From: Mesorhizobium_L sp035547755
Lineage (GTDB): Bacteria; Pseudomonadota; Alphaproteobacteria; Rhizobiales; Rhizobiaceae
Direction of reading: 5' to 3'
DNA: 64,000 bases
Assembly (NCBI GenBank): GCA_035547755.1
Contig: DASZUG010000061.1
Location: 62,001-126,000, forward strand
Below are positions 34,791 to 43,097 of the stretch, piece by piece. The notes beneath the pieces were generated by a model that was not told where the DNA came from, made no database searches, and saw nothing but the letters and a program-made list of their open reading frames with translations. Position 1 is the first letter of the stretch, and the number at the start of each line of letters is the position of its first letter. A program made the translations under genes and the position numbers.

Positions 34791-35465
34791 CTATCCGCCG
34801 ACGATGATGATGTGGACCGCGCGCGGCCCATGCGCGCCGAGAAGCAATTTCTGCTCGATATCGCCCGATCGTGACGGGCCGGTAATCAGGTTGACGGTGC
34901 GCGGCATGCGCCTTTTGCCGTAAGTCTTGCGGACCTTGGCGAGCACGGTTTCGAGGTCGCCGTCAATATCGCCGGCATTAACGACGACGATGTGATGTTC
35001 GGGCAGGAAATTGACGGTCGTCGGATTGTCCGGTCCGGAGGTCATCACCAGTGTGCCGCTTTCCGCCACCGCGCCGAAGGCATGGCTGACGCCGGCCTCG
35101 TCCTCGCCGCCCGACGCGCCCGATTTCACTTGCAGCGCCTTCTGCTTCTGCCATGGCATGGCGGCAAGCCGCGGGTCGCCGCCCATGCGGACCGACGAGG
35201 GAAGGTTGCGCGAGCGGAGATATTCCGCCACGGCCTTCGGTACGTCATCCGCTCCCTTGACGTGACGGACGCTGGCGAAAACCTGCTCCGCCATGGCGGA
35301 AAAAAGCGCGGCGCGCCCCTTTTCGTCGAGTTGCCCCCTTGCGGGAATGACGCCTTTTGGCGGCTTCGCCAGCCTTTTCGCCACGGTTGCGGCACGAGCC
35401 GTATCGTCGGCGCCGGCGCCGAGCGACTGGCGGATGCGGCCGAGGATCGCTTCGCGCCCGCTCAC
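34791..35465 (-). CDS. lutC: Lactate utilization protein LutC
   Basis: 224 residues from a GTG at 35463-35465 that overlaps the lutB stop (GTGA). LutC/YkgG (DUF162) domain: FASVRHVKGADDVPKAVAEYL, GVSHAFGAVAESGTLVMTSGPDNPT and the terminal GPSRSGDIEQKLLLGAHGPRAVHIIIV. Together with LutA and LutB it forms the iron-sulfur L-lactate oxidation complex known in Bacillus and many proteobacteria. The exact task of LutC is not settled. Part of the leftward operon lutA-lutB-lutC. Confidence 0.92.
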   Translation of the reverse strand: MSGREAILGRIRQSLGAGADDTARAATVAKRLAKPPKGVIPARGQLDEKGRAALFSAMAEQVFASVRHVKGADDVPKAVAEYLRSRNLPSSVRMGGDPRLAAMPWQKQKALQVKSGASGGEDEAGVSHAFGAVAESGTLVMTSGPDNPTTVNFLPEHHIVVVNAGDIDGDLETVLAKVRKTYGKRRMPRTVNLITGPSRSGDIEQKLLLGAHGPRAVHIIIVGG

Positions 35466-36898
35466 GACGTCACGCCCTGTTTGCGCGCCTCGCGCTGGCG
35501 CCATTGCTGCTGGAAGGTGCGGCTTTCGGGCGCCGGCATGTCGCGGTGCTTCGTCCAGCCGGAGGCGAAGGGCAGTGAGTGGAAACGATGCTTCCTGCCA
35601 CCGAAGAGCGCCAGGAAGGGAATGCCGATCGATGTCGCCAGCCGGTAGAGCCTGGGCCGCCTGGCGAAGAAGGCCCATAGGCCGAGGCCGGTTCGATAGG
35701 TCGCCGGATTGAGCCGGCGCTCGAACTCGCGCTCGCGCCAGTGCCGCATCATCTTCGGCAGCGGAATGCGCATCGGGCAAACAGCCTCGCAACGGCCGCA
35801 GAAGGTCGAGGCGTTCGGCAGGTTTCCCGCCTTGTCGATACCGATCAGCGCCGGCGTCACGACGGCGCCGATCGGGCCCGGATAGACCCAGCCATAGGCA
35901 TGACCGCCGATCTCGTGATAGACGGGACAATGGTTCATGCAGGCGCCGCAGCGTATGCAGCGCAGCATATCCTGGAATTCCGTGCCGAGGACCGCCGAGC
36001 GGCCGTTGTCGAGCAGCACGACGTGGTACTCCTCCGGCCCGTCGGGGTCGTCTTTGCGTCGCGGCCCGGTCGAAAGCGTCGTATAGACGCTCATGTCCTG
36101 TCCCGTCGCCGAACGCGCCAGCACCCGCAGGATCTGTGACACATCTTCCAGCGTCGGCACGATCTTCTCGATCGACGCCAGCACGACATGCACCTTGGGA
36201 AGGGTCTGCGTCAGGTCGCCATTGCCCTCATTGGTGACGATGATCGACGTGCCGGTCTCCGCCACCAGGAAATTGGCGCCGGTAATACCGACATCGGCCG
36301 CGAAATAGGCCGAACGCAGGACGCGGCGTGCCTCGCCCAACAATGCCTCCGGCTCCGATAGGTCGCGCGACGGCGGCAAATGGTTGTGCACACGGCGGAA
36401 ATCCGCCTCGACTTGCTCCTTGTTCAGATGCACGGCCGGCGCGATGATGTGGCTCGGATGCTCGCCGCGCAGCTGGATGATGTATTCGCCGAGATCGGTC
36501 TCGATCGGCTTGATGCCCTGCTTTTCGAGGAATTCGTTGAGGCCGATCTCCTCGGTGATCATCGACTTGCCCTTGGTGACGGTGCGGGCGCCCGCCGAGC
36601 GGCAGATGTCCAAGATGATGGCGCGGGCGTCTTCCGCGCTCTCGGCCCAGTGGACGATACCACCGGCCTCCTTCACGCGCTTCTCATAGGCATCGAGATA
36701 GAGGTCGAGATGCGCGAGCGTATGGTCCTTGATCTCGCGCGCCTTGTCTCGCAGCGCGTCGAATTCCGGCAGCGCGTCGGCGGCTTTCTGCCGCTTTTCG
36801 ATGAAGCCGGTGCGCACATTGTTGAGCGCCTTCTGCAATTGCGGATCGGCCAGCGCCTCGCGCGCATTCTGCTTGAAGGAGGGGGAGGTTATTTCCAT
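35462..36898 (-). CDS. lutB: Lactate utilization iron-sulfur protein LutB
   Basis: 478 residues. The N-terminal two thirds are a DUF162-like domain (KGKSMITEEIGLNEFLEKQGI, EHPSHIIAPAVHLNKEQV, GITGANFLVAETGTSIIVTNEGN). It is followed by two 4Fe-4S motifs, CIRCGACMNHCPVY (near residue 320) and CGRCEAVCPMRIP (near residue 371), and a C-terminal DUF3390-like tail. Electron-transfer core of the LutABC lactate oxidase system on the cytosolic side. Separated from lutA by a 157-bp gap that carries a composite intergenic repeat. Confidence 0.94.
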   Translation of the reverse strand: MEITSPSFKQNAREALADPQLQKALNNVRTGFIEKRQKAADALPEFDALRDKAREIKDHTLAHLDLYLDAYEKRVKEAGGIVHWAESAEDARAIILDICRSAGARTVTKGKSMITEEIGLNEFLEKQGIKPIETDLGEYIIQLRGEHPSHIIAPAVHLNKEQVEADFRRVHNHLPPSRDLSEPEALLGEARRVLRSAYFAADVGITGANFLVAETGTSIIVTNEGNGDLTQTLPKVHVVLASIEKIVPTLEDVSQILRVLARSATGQDMSVYTTLSTGPRRKDDPDGPEEYHVVLLDNGRSAVLGTEFQDMLRCIRCGACMNHCPVYHEIGGHAYGWVYPGPIGAVVTPALIGIDKAGNLPNASTFCGRCEAVCPMRIPLPKMMRHWREREFERRLNPATYRTGLGLWAFFARRPRLYRLATSIGIPFLALFGGRKHRFHSLPFASGWTKHRDMPAPESRTFQQQWRQREARKQGVTS

Positions 36899-36924
36899 AA
36901 AGATGCCTCCGCCCAGCGAAACCG

Positions 36925-37028
36925 CCCCTCACCCTTACCCTCTCCCCGCAAGCGGGGCGAGGGCGGCATCGACGCCGGAGCGCTTCCTTTTCCCTGCCTG
37001 CGGGGAGAAGGTGCCGAGAGGCGGATGA
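36925..37028. repeat. Composite palindromic repeat, family C, between lutA and lutB
   Basis: Left part (36925-36963): CCCCTCACCCT then TCTCCCCGCAAGCGGGGCGAGGG. Right part (36991-37028): CCTGCGGGGAGAAGGTGCCGAGAGGCGGATGAG in the opposite orientation. The same composite with inverted halves recurs at 56251-56360. It lies inside the lut operon and could act on mRNA stability or differential expression. Confidence 0.85.
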
Positions 37029-37055
37029 GTGGCGGCGTGAGCGATTTTTTCGCCA

Positions 37056-37829
37056 TCACCCCCTCCCACCGATCGGCGGCGTGTCGTCCATGCCGGCCAA
37101 TACCTCCGCGACATGACGGGCTTCCACCTTCGAACCCTGGCGCTTCAGCTTGCCGGCCATGTTCATCAGGCAGCCGAGGTCGCCAGCGACCAAGGTCGCC
37201 GCGCCCGTTTCCTCGATACGGGCCGTCTTCTTCTCGACGATGGCGTTCGAGATATCGGGGTATTTGACGCAGAAAGTTCCGCCGAAGCCGCAGCATACGT
37301 CGGAATCCTTCATCTCGGTCAGCTTCAATCCCTCGACGGATTTCAAGAGTTGGCGCGGTTGCGCCCTGATGCCGAGTTCGCGCAAGCCCGAGCAGGAATC
37401 GTGATAGGTGATCGTCTCGTGAAAGCCTGCATCGACGCTCGTCATGCCCCGCACGTCGACCAGGAAGCTGACCAATTCGAAGACCTTCGCCGAGAAGGCG
37501 GTGGCGCGAGTCTCCCAGTCGAACTCGCCCTTGAAAAGCGTCGGATAATGCTTCTTCAGCATGCCCGCGCAGGAACCGGAGGGCGCGACGACGTAGTCGA
37601 ATTCCTCGAAAGCCTCGATCGTGTTTTTGGCGATCGCCTTCGTGTCTTCGCGGTCGCCGGAATTGTAGGCCGGCTGGCCGCAGCAAGTCTGAGCGGCCGG
37701 CACCTCGACGATGCAGCCCGCATCCTCGATGAGCTTGACGGCGGCGAATCCCACCGACGGACGGAAGAGATCGACGAGGCAGGTGACGAAAAGTCCGACC
37801 CGCGGTCTGAAAGGTGTCTGGTCGTTCAT
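37056..37829 (-). CDS. lutA: Lactate utilization protein LutA (CCG-domain Fe-S oxidoreductase)
   Basis: 257 residues from the ATG at 37827-37829 with GAGG five bases upstream; an ATG five codons earlier (37844) is also possible. Two CCG cysteine-rich domains: CCGQPAYNSGD (near residue 55) and CCGFGGTFCVKYPDIS (near residue 180), the latter with the extended CCGFGGTF typical of LutA. These bind a non-cubane iron-sulfur cluster in related heterodisulfide reductase subunits. First gene of lutABC and divergent from glcD across about 190 bp, suggesting shared control by 2-hydroxyacids. Confidence 0.94.
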   Translation of the reverse strand: MNDQTPFRPRVGLFVTCLVDLFRPSVGFAAVKLIEDAGCIVEVPAAQTCCGQPAYNSGDREDTKAIAKNTIEAFEEFDYVVAPSGSCAGMLKKHYPTLFKGEFDWETRATAFSAKVFELVSFLVDVRGMTSVDAGFHETITYHDSCSGLRELGIRAQPRQLLKSVEGLKLTEMKDSDVCCGFGGTFCVKYPDISNAIVEKKTARIEETGAATLVAGDLGCLMNMAGKLKRQGSKVEARHVAEVLAGMDDTPPIGGRG

Positions 37830-38020
37830 CGGCCTCGCTTCCATGATCCGGACCGTCCGTCATATGCAGCGCTCCCGCCGCTCTTTCGATCCGGTTCCGA
37901 AGATAGAAGCGTCGGCAAGAACGGGTCAAACGATTTGTCCAAGAACCTGTTGTTCCAGTGGTTTGCCAGTGAGATGGAACGCGGCTAAACAGCATTGATG
38001 AAGAGAAAGGACAAGGTGCG

Positions 38021-39517
38021 ATGTCCAGTCTGACGATGCCGCCTTCGGACGAGAAGGTCTTTGCCAAACGGGCTGAGATCGTCGCCGATTTGCGCCGGAT
38101 CGTGCCCGGCGAAGGCGTCGTCGCCACGACCACCGAGATGCGTGCCTTCGAAAGCGACGGGCTAACGGCCTACCGCCAATTGCCCCTCGTCGTCGTGTTG
38201 CCCGAAACGGTCGACCAGGTCTCGCGCGTGCTGAAATATTGCAGCGAGCGCAACATCAAGGTGGTGCCGCGCGGCTCCGGCACTTCGCTTTCCGGCGGCG
38301 CTCTGCCACTCCAGGACGCCGTGCTGCTCGTCATGAGCCGCTTCAACCGCATTCTTGAAATCGATTATCCGAACCGAATAGCCGTCGTGCAGCCGGGCGT
38401 CACCAACCTAGGCATCACCACGGCTGTCCAGGAGGACGGCTTCTATTACGCGCCGGACCCCTCCTCGCAAATCGCCTGTTCGATCGGCGGCAACGTCGCG
38501 GAGAATTCGGGAGGCGTGCACTGCCTGAAATACGGGCTGACCGCCAACAACGTGCTCGGCATCGAAATGGTGATGATGAATGGCGATATCATCCGGCTGG
38601 GCGGCAAGCATCTCGACGCCGAAGGCTATGATCTGCTCGGCATCATGACCGGCTCGGAAGGGCTGCTCGGCGTCGTCACCGAGGTTACGGTGCGCTTGCT
38701 GAAAAAGCCGGACATGGCGCGCGCGCTGCTGATCGGCTTTCCATCCAGCGAGGAAGCGGGACAGTGTGTCGCCGACATCATCGCCTCCGGCATTATCCCT
38801 GGCGGCATGGAAATGATGGATGGCCCGGCGATCCGCGCGGCGGAGGATTTCGTCCATGCCGGCTACCCGCTCGACGTCGAGGCGCTGCTGATCGTCGAAC
38901 TCGACGGCTGCCAGGCCGAGATCGACCATCTGATCGACATGGTCGAACAAATCGCGAAGCGGAACGGTTCGCTTACCTGCCGCATTTCGCAATCGGATGA
39001 GGAGCGCCTTGCTTTTTGGGCCGGCCGCAAGGCCGCTTTCCCGGCAGTCGGGCGCATCTCGCCCGATTATTACTGCATGGACGGCACTATCCCGCGCAAG
39101 CAATTGCCGCGCGTGCTTCAGGGCATGCGCGAACTCTCCGAGCAATATGGCCTTCGCGTCGCGAACGTCTTCCATGCGGGGGACGGCAATCTCCACCCGC
39201 TCATCCTCTACGACGCCAACAATCCCGGCGAACTGGAGAAGGCGGAAGCCTTCGGCGCCGACATTCTGCGGCTTTGCGTACGGGTCGGCGGGGTATTGAC
39301 GGGCGAGCACGGCGTCGGCGTCGAAAAGCGCGACCTGATGCCGGAAATGTTCAACGAAACCGATCTCGACCAGCAGATGCGGGTCAAATGCGCCTTCGAT
39401 CCCGAGCATCTGCTCAACCCCGGCAAGGTCTTCCCGCAATTGCGCCGCTGCGCCGAACTCGGCCGCATGCACATTCACCAGGGCAAGATGGCGTTCCCGG
39501 ACATCCCGAGGTTTTGA
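38021..39517 (+). CDS. glcD: Glycolate oxidase FAD-linked subunit GlcD
   Basis: 498 residues, FAD_binding_4 plus FAD-oxidase C. VVPRGSGTSLSGGALPL (near residue 87) and IACSIGGNVAENSGGVHCLKYG (near residue 148) bind FAD; the C-terminal NVFHAGDGNLHPLILYD and LTGEHGVGVEKR are the family's substrate/metal loop motifs. Oxidises glycolate (and often D-lactate) to glyoxylate with GlcE and GlcF, passing electrons to the quinone pool. AAAGGAC lies upstream of the ATG. The operon glcD-[AbrB-PIN]-glcE-glcF is interrupted by a toxin-antitoxin pair. Confidence 0.95.
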   Translation: MSSLTMPPSDEKVFAKRAEIVADLRRIVPGEGVVATTTEMRAFESDGLTAYRQLPLVVVLPETVDQVSRVLKYCSERNIKVVPRGSGTSLSGGALPLQDAVLLVMSRFNRILEIDYPNRIAVVQPGVTNLGITTAVQEDGFYYAPDPSSQIACSIGGNVAENSGGVHCLKYGLTANNVLGIEMVMMNGDIIRLGGKHLDAEGYDLLGIMTGSEGLLGVVTEVTVRLLKKPDMARALLIGFPSSEEAGQCVADIIASGIIPGGMEMMDGPAIRAAEDFVHAGYPLDVEALLIVELDGCQAEIDHLIDMVEQIAKRNGSLTCRISQSDEERLAFWAGRKAAFPAVGRISPDYYCMDGTIPRKQLPRVLQGMRELSEQYGLRVANVFHAGDGNLHPLILYDANNPGELEKAEAFGADILRLCVRVGGVLTGEHGVGVEKRDLMPEMFNETDLDQQMRVKCAFDPEHLLNPGKVFPQLRRCAELGRMHIHQGKMAFPDIPRF

Positions 39518-39523
39518 AGGTTG

Positions 39524-39549
39524 AAAGTAAGGTAAATTTGCCTTACTTT
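39524..39549. promoter_or_regulatory. 26-bp near-perfect palindrome ahead of the antitoxin gene
   Basis: Arms AAAGTAAGG and CCTTACTTT flank T-AAATTT-G; only one symmetric pair mismatches. It begins six bases after the glcD stop and ends 23 bp before the antitoxin start. AbrB-type antitoxins autoregulate through such sites, so it is the probable operator, and it may overlap an internal promoter for the pair. A role as hairpin in glc mRNA is also possible. Confidence 0.7.
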
Positions 39550-39572
39550 TGGAACGCACTAGGATATTCGGT

Positions 39573-39824
39573 ATGACGACATTGACCATAACCGCCAAAG
39601 GCCAGGTGACGCTCAAGAAGGAACTTTTGCAGCACCTTGGCGTGAAACCGGGCGACAAAGTGGAAATCGATGCAATGCCGAAAGGTCAGTTGATGGTGAA
39701 GGCCAAGCCACGGAAGGGCAGTTGGGCAGAAGCCTACGGTATTTTGGCCGGCAAGACAGATAAGGTGGCGACGATCGAGGAAATGAATCAGGCGATCGCC
39801 GATGGCTGGGCTGGCCTGAAGTGA
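39573..39824 (+). CDS. AbrB/MazE-type antitoxin
   Basis: 83 residues from the ATG at 39573 (AGGAT upstream). The SpoVT/AbrB swapped-hairpin DNA-binding domain is clear: LTITAKGQVTLKKELLQHLGVKPGDKVEID, residues 3-32. The C-terminal tail (SWAEAYGILAGKTDKVATIEEMNQAI) is the likely toxin-neutralising segment. Its stop overlaps the PIN toxin GTG by four bases. Together they form a VapBC-like type II module with an AbrB-fold antitoxin. It would repress its own operon through the palindrome just upstream. Confidence 0.9.
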   Translation: MTTLTITAKGQVTLKKELLQHLGVKPGDKVEIDAMPKGQLMVKAKPRKGSWAEAYGILAGKTDKVATIEEMNQAIADGWAGLK

Positions 39825-40228
39825 AGGTGACAGCCGATACAAATCTCCTTGTGCGTATTGTGGCGCGGGATGATGACAGGCAAGCGCGGATCGCGTTCGA
39901 CTTTCTGTCCGCCGCAGAGCAAGTCATAATTCCGTTGCCATCCCTTTGCGAATTCGTCTGGGTGCTGCGCAGATTTTATGGCTTCACCTCCGACGACCTT
40001 GATATCGCGGTCCGCGCGGTGACGAATCCCTCCAACGTTATTACGGACCGAACGGCGGTCGATGCCGGTCTCCATATGCTCGCGGATAATGGCGATTTTG
40101 CCGATGGGGCCATCGCGAGTTTCGGCATGGCAATGGGCGCGGATACTTTCGTCTCGTTCGACCGCGCCGCCGTCAAGAAACTGAATCGGATGGGGATTCC
40201 CGCTCGCGACATTGGTGTGCCGGCGTGA
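39821..40228 (+). CDS. PIN domain toxin (VapC-like ribonuclease)
   Basis: 135 residues from a GTG at 39821. All four acidic metal ligands of the PIN active site are recognisable: D6 (ADTN), E44 (SLCEFVW), D95 (FADGAIA) and D114 (FVSFD). VapC-type toxins are Mg-dependent endoribonucleases that cut tRNA or rRNA; the target here is unknown. The intact tetrad suggests an active toxin. Its stop overlaps the glcE GTG by four bases, so the toxin is sandwiched by coupled starts on both sides inside the glycolate operon. Confidence 0.9.
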   Translation: MKVTADTNLLVRIVARDDDRQARIAFDFLSAAEQVIIPLPSLCEFVWVLRRFYGFTSDDLDIAVRAVTNPSNVITDRTAVDAGLHMLADNGDFADGAIASFGMAMGADTFVSFDRAAVKKLNRMGIPARDIGVPA

Positions 40229-41436
40229 CCTTCTTCACCCCTTCCTCCGCCGGCGATGTTCTTTCCGCCGTCCAAGGCGCGCTGGCCGAGGAACAACCGC
40301 TCGAAATCGTCGGCCATGGCTCGAAGCGCGGCATCGGGCGCGCGGCCCAGGCCGCGCACACGCTCGATCTTTCCGGCCTTTCCGGCGTCACGCTCTATGA
40401 ACCGGAGGAACTGGTGCTGTCGGCCAGGGCCGGCACTCCGCTTGCCGAGATCGAAAAACTCCTGGCCGATTATCGCCAGGAACTCGCCTTCGAGCCGATG
40501 GATTATGGATCGCTTCTCGGCGGCAAACCAGGTCGCGGCACGATCGGCGGCGCGCTTGCAGCGAATCTGTCGGGCCCTCGCCGCATCAAGGCCGGTGCGG
40601 CGCGCGACCATATTCTCGGCATCCACGCTGTCTCCGGGCGCGGCGAGGCCTTCAAGTCCGGCGGCCGCGTGGTGAAGAATGTCACCGGCTATGATCTTTC
40701 GAAGGCGATGGCCGGATCCTGGGGCACGCTTGCCGTGGTCACGGACGTCACCTTCAAGGTGCTCCCCGCCGCCGAAACCGAGACGACGCTCGTCCTCAGC
40801 GGCTTGGCCGACGATCAGGCCGCGAACGTCATGGCGCATGCCATGGGATCGAGCGCGGAAGTGTCGGGCGCGGCGCATCTGCCGATGCTGGTTTCGGGCA
40901 GCGTCGCGGGTGGCATCCTCGGCGGCGATGCGGCAACCCTTTTGCGCGTCGAAGGCGTCGCGCCTTCCGTCGCATTCCGCGTCAGCCGTCTGAAGAGCCT
41001 GCTGAAAGCAGCAGGCGAGATGCGGGAACTGACTGGCGAAGACTCGCGGCGGCTCTGGCGCGATATTCGCGACTGCATTCCTTTCGCCAGCGATAAGGAT
41101 CGCGCCAAGCCGGTTTGGCGCGTTTCAATGGCGCCTTCCGAGGGCCATCGCATGGTCGATGCGCTCCGCCGCGAGGCGCCCGTCAACACGCTTTACGACT
41201 GGCAGGGCGGATTGATCTGGCTGATGATGGAAGCTGATCCTGAAGCCGAAACCCTGCGATCGCTGATCCGGCGCTTCGGCGGCGGCCACGCCACGCTCGT
41301 CCGCGCCACGGCGTCGCAGCGCGCGTCGATCCCGGTCTTCCAGCCGCAATCCGCGCCGCTCGCCCAACTCTCGGCGCGATTGAAGGAACAATTCGACCCG
41401 AAAGGCATCCTCAACCCCGGCCGTATGGGTTTCTGA
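40225..41436 (+). CDS. glcE: Glycolate oxidase subunit GlcE
   Basis: 403 residues from a GTG at 40225 overlapping the PIN toxin stop. FAD_binding_4 domain with LEIVGHGSKRGIGR (near residue 31), EPMDYGSLLGGKPGRGTIGGALAANLSGPRRIKAG and RVVKNVTGYDLSKAMAGSWGTL, the signature stretches of GlcE. The C-terminus FDPKGILNPGRMGF is also typical. Second flavoprotein-like subunit of the GlcDEF complex. No gap lies between this gene and glcF (stop codon immediately followed by ATG). Confidence 0.94.
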   Translation: MTFFTPSSAGDVLSAVQGALAEEQPLEIVGHGSKRGIGRAAQAAHTLDLSGLSGVTLYEPEELVLSARAGTPLAEIEKLLADYRQELAFEPMDYGSLLGGKPGRGTIGGALAANLSGPRRIKAGAARDHILGIHAVSGRGEAFKSGGRVVKNVTGYDLSKAMAGSWGTLAVVTDVTFKVLPAAETETTLVLSGLADDQAANVMAHAMGSSAEVSGAAHLPMLVSGSVAGGILGGDAATLLRVEGVAPSVAFRVSRLKSLLKAAGEMRELTGEDSRRLWRDIRDCIPFASDKDRAKPVWRVSMAPSEGHRMVDALRREAPVNTLYDWQGGLIWLMMEADPEAETLRSLIRRFGGGHATLVRATASQRASIPVFQPQSAPLAQLSARLKEQFDPKGILNPGRMGF

Positions 41437-42768
41437 ATGCAGACTTCCTTCACGCTCGCCCAACTGGCCGATCCCGATGTCGCGGAATCCGAGAAGATCC
41501 TGCGCGCCTGCGTCCACTGCGGCTTCTGCACCGCCGCCTGCCCGACCTATGTGACGCTCGGCAACGAGTTGGACAGTCCCCGCGGCCGTATCTATCTCGT
41601 CAAGGACATGCTGGAGGCCGGCCGCCCCGCCGACGCCGAGACCGTTATCCACATCGATCGCTGCCTCTCCTGTCTCTCCTGCATGACGACCTGCCCCTCC
41701 GGCGTGCACTATATGCATCTTGTCGACCATTCCCGCGCGCACATCGAGAAGACCTATAAGAGGCCGCTTGCCGACCGCTTCATCCGCACACTCCTCGCGA
41801 AAATCCTGCCCTACCCCGCGCGCTTCCGGACGGCGCTGAAATTCGCCGGTCTGGGCCGCGCATTCGGTCCGCTCTTGCGCAAGAGCGAAGCGCTGAAGCC
41901 GCTCGCCGCCATGCTCGAGCTAGCGCCGAAGGAATTGCCTGCCGCTACGAAATCGTTCACAGCGAGCGAGAACGCCCGATCGGGCGCTCGCGTTGCACTC
42001 CTTGCCGGCTGCGCCCAAAGCGTGCTCGACCCCGGCATCAATGCCGCGACTGGAAGATTGCTCGGCCGATTGGGCATCGAGATCGTGCCCACGCCCGGCG
42101 AGACTTGTTGCGGCGCGCTCGTCCACCATATGGGACGCGAGGAAGAGGCGCTCGGTTTCGCCCGCAGGAATGTCGATGCCTGGATGAGGGTAGCGGATGG
42201 CGGGCTGCTGGATGCGATCATCATAACCGCGTCCGGCTGCGGTACGACCATTAAGGATTACGGCTTCATGTTGCGCAACGATCCCGCCTATGCGGAAAAG
42301 GCGGCGCATGTTTCCTCCTTGGCAAAAGACATTACCGAATATCTGGCGGCGCTTAACTTGCCCGAGCCGGAAATCACGCCGGGGCTGGCCGTCGCCTATC
42401 ATTCCGCCTGCTCCATGCAACACGGGCAGAAGATCACGCGCCAGCCAAAGGAACTTCTGAAAAAGGCAGGCTTCGCGGTGAAGGAACCGCGCGAGGGCCA
42501 TCTCTGCTGCGGTTCGGCCGGCACTTATAATATCCTCCAGCCCGACATCTCGCGACAGCTGCGCGACCGCAAGGTGAAGAATATCGAAGCGACCGAGGCC
42601 GACCTGATCGCTACCGGCAATATCGGCTGTATCACCCAGATCGCCGGCGGCACCCGCCTGCCCGTCTTGCACACCGTCGAACTCCTGGATTGGGCCTATG
42701 GAGGACCAAAGCCTTCAAAGCTGCCAAATGCGAAAGCGGCAGCCCCAAGACGAATACCGGTTAGCTGA
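41437..42768 (+). CDS. glcF: Glycolate oxidase iron-sulfur subunit GlcF
   Basis: 443 residues. Two N-terminal 4Fe-4S motifs, CVHCGFCTAACPTY (near residue 25) and CLSCLSCMTTCPSGVHY (near residue 74), and two CCG domains, GETCCGALVHHMG (near residue 222) and LCCGSAGTYNILQPDIS (near residue 351). Transfers electrons from GlcD/E to the respiratory chain. Its ATG abuts the glcE stop. The C-terminal 20 residues are Lys/Pro-rich and variable. Last gene of the glc operon. Confidence 0.95.
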   Translation: MQTSFTLAQLADPDVAESEKILRACVHCGFCTAACPTYVTLGNELDSPRGRIYLVKDMLEAGRPADAETVIHIDRCLSCLSCMTTCPSGVHYMHLVDHSRAHIEKTYKRPLADRFIRTLLAKILPYPARFRTALKFAGLGRAFGPLLRKSEALKPLAAMLELAPKELPAATKSFTASENARSGARVALLAGCAQSVLDPGINAATGRLLGRLGIEIVPTPGETCCGALVHHMGREEEALGFARRNVDAWMRVADGGLLDAIIITASGCGTTIKDYGFMLRNDPAYAEKAAHVSSLAKDITEYLAALNLPEPEITPGLAVAYHSACSMQHGQKITRQPKELLKKAGFAVKEPREGHLCCGSAGTYNILQPDISRQLRDRKVKNIEATEADLIATGNIGCITQIAGGTRLPVLHTVELLDWAYGGPKPSKLPNAKAAAPRRIPVS

Positions 42769-42844
42769 CCTATTGCGACATAGAAGGGCGGAACATCCAT
42801 CGCCTTTGCGGATTGAAGCTTTATCGCATCAAACGGAGGTCACG

Positions 42845-43054
42845 ATGAGAGCCCTGGTCATGCTTCTGCTCGGATATACCGCCTATCGCATGGCGCTGCG
42901 GATCAGGGAAGAGAATTCCTCGCGCCTGCTTTTGACCGATCAAAGACCCGGGACGCCGCAAGCCAAACCGACCGCGAGTACATCGCGGACGCGCACGACT
43001 TCCCGGACCACCGCTTCGAAGGTTTCGACGTCGCGCCCGCGCAAGCGACTCTGA
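42845..43054 (+). CDS. Small membrane-anchored basic protein, unknown function
   Basis: 69 residues from an ATG at 42845 with a strong GGAGG seven bases upstream. One hydrophobic segment at the start (RALVMLLLGYTAYRMAL) followed by a Thr/Ser/Arg/Lys-rich tail (SRTRTTSRTTASK...), pI very high. Architecture suits a small inner-membrane protein with a cytosolic basic tail. The ribosome site makes it likely to be real. No family recognised. It lies 76 bp after glcF and converges with the GGDEF-EAL gene. Confidence 0.6.
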   Translation: MRALVMLLLGYTAYRMALRIREENSSRLLLTDQRPGTPQAKPTASTSRTRTTSRTTASKVSTSRPRKRL

Positions 43055-43097
43055 TGTACTGAGCCGGTTCTCTCTTTCGAGGTCGCTATCTCCGTAT

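Noticed and set aside
37845..38020. Specific operator between lutA and glcD
   Set aside because: Only weak short repeats such as CAAAC/GTTTG were seen; nothing convincing.
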